Below, in pieces: positions 55,100 to 60,000 of a DNA stretch of 60,000 nt. The translations under genes were made by a program, and so were the position numbers. The stretch's first letter is position 1. Every line of letters begins with the position of its first letter. The stretch covers positions 427,096 to 487,095 of the forward strand of contig NW_019091432.1 of the NCBI RefSeq assembly GCF_001949145.1, given 5' to 3'. Source of the stretch: Acanthaster planci. Its lineage: Eukaryota > Echinodermata > Asteroidea > Valvatida > Acanthasteridae. The notes below the pieces were generated by a model. The model saw nothing but the letters and a program-made list of their open reading frames with translations, ran no database searches and was not told the DNA's origin.

Positions 55100-56930
55100 C
55101 AAATTGTAGTTTCACTTAGGTAAGACGCAAAACGAAGTACGCCCTCCGGGTTGCAATTCCCCCCTACGGCTGAGTCAATGCCCTCCGAGTCCTGAGCCGA
55201 GCGCGGTGCCTTTCTTTCCAAGCAAGTCTGTCCATAATATGCGAAACAACGTGCCGTATACCCGCCGACTTCGTCGGCTCTGTCCCGACCAAATGCCCAT
55301 GCAGCCAACCAAAATTTAATCAAAGATTAGAAAGATGGCGTGCGTGCGTCGGACCCGCATGACATAAGTGTTTCCATGGGAACGGGCCATCTAAGAGATA
55401 ATTCTGAAGGTTATCTTTACACCTGAACTAGCATGAAACAGCTTGTAATCACATGCCATCAATGGTGAGCACCAACGAGACACTGGCTGTTGTTGGCTTT
55501 TAAAGAGACGCGAACGAAAGCAACAAAAAAATTCCAATATTTTTCTTTGTAAGGATGCAGCGGTGTGCCAGTTCAGAATTTCGAACATAATTCGAACATC
55601 AAGAACACCTGAAATTCTGGGCAAGAGAAGTCTGCTCGTTTTGATTCAAAACTGTAAAATTATCATACAGGCCGCGACGAAGCGTTTGTATCCGTAGCGC
55701 CCTCTACCAACATGACTCACTCTAATGCCACCGTATACTTCATGACATCTTAATTCAAGTTAGATTAGCAGTCTGAAATGATATACAGTACATGTAGTAA
55801 CGAAGACAGTAAAATAATCTCATCAGTTTGCACAATAGATTTCCACGCAGCAAAATGTCTCGGACATGGAGTATTCAAGAATCTGTTTGATGGAATTTCA
55901 GAATTTGTTTCCAAACAAACCGTTTTCATCTTGACCTTCTAGGTTGTGATCATTTATCAATGGATGTCTTCCTTAGCTGATTTGCGAAAGAACAATTCAG
56001 TTTGAACTCTCTCTCTCTCTTTAAATTTGCTGCCAACGCCTCCAGCTGGCTGGCCTCAGTGGGGGTCGTAAAATCTGCATGCTGAAACCACGGATGTTTG
56101 TTCAGAGCAGATCCTTTGCAGCGGATAGGGCGATCGCAGTGTACCGTGCCAGACCGCAGAGTTAAGTTGCCACCTCTTAAGACGGAGCAGACGAGATGTA
56201 GAAGTCTGCATCCCACCCACTCCCCATCACCCGCCTACTTACGTTACTATAACAGAAAAAAATTAGGCTAATACCACGAAACGAAATGACAGTTCCTGTG
56301 CTTGCACTGCAGGAGAAAGCATGTTCAATATCAATATTTTCCCCGCAAAATCCCAATTCACACCCCAGCCCCCCACTCCACAAGGCCTGCCTTTGGCACG
56401 TCTGAAGCCCCCACGGGTTCCTGAATTGAAGCTAGACCCATCACGACGGATCGATGCAAAATTTATGGTTCAGCAGTCAGCATCGTCGTTGTGACTATAT
56501 TTTCAGTCAACAGAGGGCAGTATTTATTATTGAATTATGCACGTAAAAATAACCTGGTCAATATAGCATCTATTTGTATTGCACATAAAGCTACACCTTT
56601 ATCAAATAAATAAAACGAAGCAAAGGCAACTCGGTTCATTCAGTCGTACCGTTTATTTGAAGTACGTTTTCAACAAAGAACATTTGAGATGCAGACAAGT
56701 ACTTTAGACAGAGCAACTCTTAAGACCAATTCTTCTGTAGCACCTAAAATATCAGTACATTTTATGGCCCTTGTGGTTTTAACAATAAACTCCCTGACAG
56801 ACCTTCATTCCCTGTTAACTCCGTACTCCGTCAGTCCAGTCTCTTTATTATTCCTAACTTGGTCTTCAGTCCGTCACTGATTGGATTTCTCCTGCAAGTT
56901 TGGCCCTCAAACAAGCAATGATTTTTTTTT
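55100..56930. other. Intergenic region, no recognised gene
   Basis: Some CG-containing segments (55110-55350) and a YY1-like AAAGATGGCG (55332-55341) could mark a promoter, but the ATG there opens only ten codons. A CT dinucleotide tract lies at 56009-56022. No domain-like open frame on either strand. Confidence 0.45.
56009..56022 (+). repeat. CT dinucleotide tract
   Basis: Short CTCTCTCTCTCT run between unique sequences. Confidence 0.85.
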
Positions 56931-57099
56931 AATACGGGCATTTCACAATGGTGCACTTCCAAGCGTTTGCGACGCGCTGGCTAACCACAGTCTGTCGACC
57001 CGGTGCACATTTGGAAAGGATCGACAGATTTTGTGCGTTGTGATTGGCCAACGCGTCGCGAACTCTTGGAGGCGCTCTATTGTGAATCACCCATATTGA
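56931..57099. repeat. Snap-back (fold-back) element, about 169 bp
   Basis: The arms are 56931-57003 and about 57015-57099, complementary over roughly 70 bases with mismatches. Both read TTCACAAT, then TTCCAAG/CTCCAAGAG, then GCGACGCG, TGGC and CTGTCGA when the right arm is reversed. The loop is about 12 bases. Because of this symmetry, open frames on both strands end in the same VAN(A/S)W peptide. Probably a MITE; different in sequence from the one at 15088. Confidence 0.78.
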
Positions 57100-60000
57100 C
57101 AGCTCAAGTTTAAAATGGGTTCCGCTGATAATGCATTTTTTACTTGGTGAACATCCAGTGGTACTGCACACACGGCCACCGTCGTTGGCAAGTTTTGTCC
57201 ACTCTGAAACTGGCGAAACTCATATCAGAAAATTCCACCAAGGAACAGGGTAGATAATGCAGGATGCAAAAATTGCCCTCCAAGAGGTACTGTATAAGAT
57301 ATCCCGACACTAGGCTGCAGCGTGTAAAAGGCTTTCATTCAGAAATGCGGCTCGGTCATGGGTGACGCTGCACTGAGAACGACGATTCGCATTGCCAGTT
57401 AAATACCATGTGATGACTGTTCCCGGCAAGGTATTAAGAGCACAACCCCCCCCAAAAAAAAAACTCAAACAGTCAGTGGTGTATCTGGCAGGGGGCAACT
57501 CCCCCCTCCCACGGTTTTTTTTTCACTTTTTATATTTATTTATCAAATATTTATTTATTTAACAATAGTAGTAAAACCCGAGGAAAACAACACCACGAAA
57601 TAAAAGCAAGGATGTTAGGACCATGAGTGAAGCTTCTGATATTTTTGGTAATTTGATCTTTAGGCCCTACCAGAAGTTGTTGTTTTTTTTTTAATTTTGG
57701 CGAGGACAAATTTCAGGAGGCTGATCATGGCGGTAGATTTTTTTGGTCATAAATCCAGGGGTGGCGAGAAATATCTCGGGGCGTGACTGAACCAGTTCAA
57801 ATGCATGAGACTGCGTGATTGGAAGGGAGGCCGTAAATCTAACTCTCTATTACCCATCGTGCTATATACATACAATTTTGGATGGCTTATGTAAATTTGT
57901 TAATTCATTATTCATCACACTCTCTCATGGGTGAAGATGGGTAGCCCTATACGAGTTATTTTACGAAGAACCCTTGCACTCCCCCTCATAAAGCGAAAAT
58001 GTCAACACGTGAGATTGCCTCTTGATTAAGGCACTCAAAGCTGGAGGCGTTATGATCGCTTCTCCAGAAATACAGCAGGCAATTTTCAGTGCATCCAGCC
58101 TGCCTTTTAAAAAGGGCCATCAATAATCTCATAAAACAGCTCTCTCCATACAGCGGGATCGTACACTTCGTTGGGGTTCGCTCCCTGTTCTTTGCCAGCG
58201 ACAACATGTGGGCGGAGAGGAGAAGTGAGGGGGCGGCAGCGCCTTCAAAACAACGCGACGAGTCAATAACAGCGGTGCCGCTTTCAGAATGAGATCGTGC
58301 ATTCCCCATTGTGCCGATAATCTACTTGATCGGCGTATTGCTGGTCGGGACCCCGTCCGTCCGGGCTGCACACCTACGGGTTCGCCGAATCGGCCCGGGC
58401 TCTCCAAGACTCAAAGCAAATTGGCTCTTCGGTACTTGTCAACAACTTCTCTGCTTACGGCTGACCTTTTTAATGCACCTTAGCCGATTAGTCATCGTAT
58501 ACGACAATGTTGAAGAGAATAATTATTTATGAAGAAAATGAAATGAAACTGAGGATTTCACTTCATGAGACTGTCACAGGATATTTCGATTTATTTTTGC
58601 TTCAAAACAAAAAAAGGAAAAGACGAGGTTTGAAAGATAATATTCACTTTTATTTGAGTGATAATTTCCTTTAAATACCAGACACCGACACAAGCCCAAA
58701 TCGGCACAAAATAACTTTCTTTATTGTGATACAATTTCCTTCAAAGGAACAACAAAAAACTACCAAATTCCTAACAGCAACTTCGAATCACGAGGTCGTT
58801 TTTTGAATTCGGACTTTCAATTCGCACGTGAAGATCATTCGGGTGACAAACCTCCTGTGGCGAACAAAGAAATCGGTGATCCCAATTTCGACTCCTTTAT
58901 CTAATGGCACAGAACTTCAAGCCTCAATCTGGAGCCAGGTTGTGAGTGTTAAAAAATAAATGAAATAAGTTTTTCTCTTCTCAATAACGACATACCGGAT
59001 TTAGTGGGCGTGCTCAGGTTAGGCTTGTCTGTTTGATTTAATCGGGGGAGGGGGAAGCGGCGATTCACTCTTTTTATGTGTTAAATTTCTTTTAAAATTT
59101 GGGTGTGGTACCTTCTGTAAAGTCCTGTTGCTTTGATTATACACTGACTCTGCACTTCGCCCAGTTGTTCATTCGTCATTACCAGTAATACACATTACAG
59201 CCAACACAATAACATACTCGAACTGGCTTCATTAATTTATACTTTGCGTCGGAGAGATGCCAAGTGTAATCATAGCTTCGTGAATTTAAAATACGAGTCT
59301 TTTGCATGGTCTAGATACGATTTCATGAAACGTATTGATATATATACATTAACAAAAATGACTTGCCTGCTGTTTATTTCATTCTTTTGAGAACCTGTCG
59401 ACGAGGATTCTTCAACCTCGATCCCTCCCCAAGACTTACAGTACACTAAAGTGATGAAACAAGAAGGAAAATGGGGAAAAAACGCTGAATCAAACCGAGT
59501 CCTTTGTATCCCCCGAGCTGAAGTGCACCCCCAATCGGCGAAAAGAAAGACAGGTGGTCACAGGCGTGTTCTCTCACGCGTTCTGTGCGTGCGCAATAAA
59601 TATGCCGGAATAAATAGTTAAGCGTACTCAGCGTACTCCGGGTCAAACGCCCAAATACTCGCCTGTGCGGTGAGTACCACTAATCTCTATGAGAATATTG
59701 TTTTTCTCAGTATTTTTGTTGTTGTTGTTGTTGTTGTTTTTAACGTCAAAGCGGGGGTCACATTCGGACGGATAAGCCTGAATGTCTGACGCTATACTTT
59801 GATGTATTCAACATTGTTCGTCCACTGAACCCGATGAATTTAACACGATAACATTTATAAAAAGAGAAATATCGACTGTTTGTCGAATGGCCCCTTTCGA
59901 CTTTTTTGTTCCTAACTAGTCCTTGTGGTCAGATGCCGACGGAGAAACATTCAAGCCATGGGTGTGACCAGGATTTTTTCCAGGGCTGGGGGGGGAGCAC
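57100..60000. other. Intergenic region at the right edge, no recognised gene
   Basis: AT-rich with T runs (57517-57526, 57682-57692), A runs (57455) and a GTT repeat at 59717-59740. A CG-rich patch at 58140-58410 has overlapping open frames on both strands without recognisable motifs. The last 40 bases resemble the dispersed CCAGGATTTTT...GGGGGG word also seen at 32290. Confidence 0.45.
59717..59740 (+). repeat. GTT microsatellite
   Basis: Seven or more tandem TTG units followed by a T run. Confidence 0.9.

Noticed and set aside
1-60000. tRNA, rRNA, known microRNA genes, CRISPR arrays, reverse transcriptase or transposase genes
   Set aside because: I looked for tRNA B-box words, familiar microRNA seeds, regularly spaced repeats and retroelement motifs on both strands and saw none that I could support.

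Overview
This is animal (metazoan) genomic DNA. Its protein-coding exons are short, bounded by GT/AG splice sites and separated by kilobase introns; no bacterial-type operons, rRNAs, tRNAs or CRISPR arrays are visible. The dense TACATGTA/ACATGTAC and TAGGCCTA words, the many short fold-back elements and the protein content suggest an invertebrate deuterostome, most likely an echinoderm (sea star or sea urchin), with amphioxus as the main alternative. The species is an inference from style, not from a search. The window is a draft assembly: it has a 503-bp N gap at 4575-5077 and a single N at 36567.

Layout, left to right. At 5101-5641 on the minus strand lies the first coding exon of a sphingosine kinase (SPHK2-like N-terminal domain). 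Its catalytic exons lie off the left edge or in the gap. From about 12.07 to 25.5 kb on the plus strand runs a seven-coding-exon gene for a 350-residue WD40 beta-propeller protein. All its junctions keep the frame when joined, and a probable 3'-UTR intron leads to a last non-coding exon near 32.9-33.4 kb. At 35.7-37.9 kb on the minus strand I reconstruct a small, unrecognised three-exon gene of about 118 residues with its own AATAAA. At 39.9-40.6 kb, also minus strand, two overlapping reading frames sit just before two AATAAA signals and may be one intronless or frameshifted gene. At 51590-52648 on the plus strand is a complete single-exon coding region for a Tob-type BTG/Tob anti-proliferative protein, with a 5'-UTR intron and a long AT-rich 3' flank.

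The rest is intron and intergenic DNA with many repeats: an inverted pair of MITE-like elements (1-275 and 12783-13044), a second dispersed family in three copies (5861, 33541, 36702), a local duplication (19240/19561), two snap-back elements (15088-15238 and 56931-57099) and a KpnI-type alternating palindrome cluster near 21.6 kb. The 41-49 kb region upstream of Tob holds several full cAMP-response elements, three CRE-like sites within 31 bp at 41765-41795, and an extended E-box palindrome.

The genes do not form a pathway. Sphingosine kinase makes a lipid signal, Tob restrains growth and promotes mRNA deadenylation, and the WD40 protein is probably a scaffold. I found no clearly new multi-gene system. 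The best leads are the unrecognised small gene, the fold-back elements and the CRE cluster.
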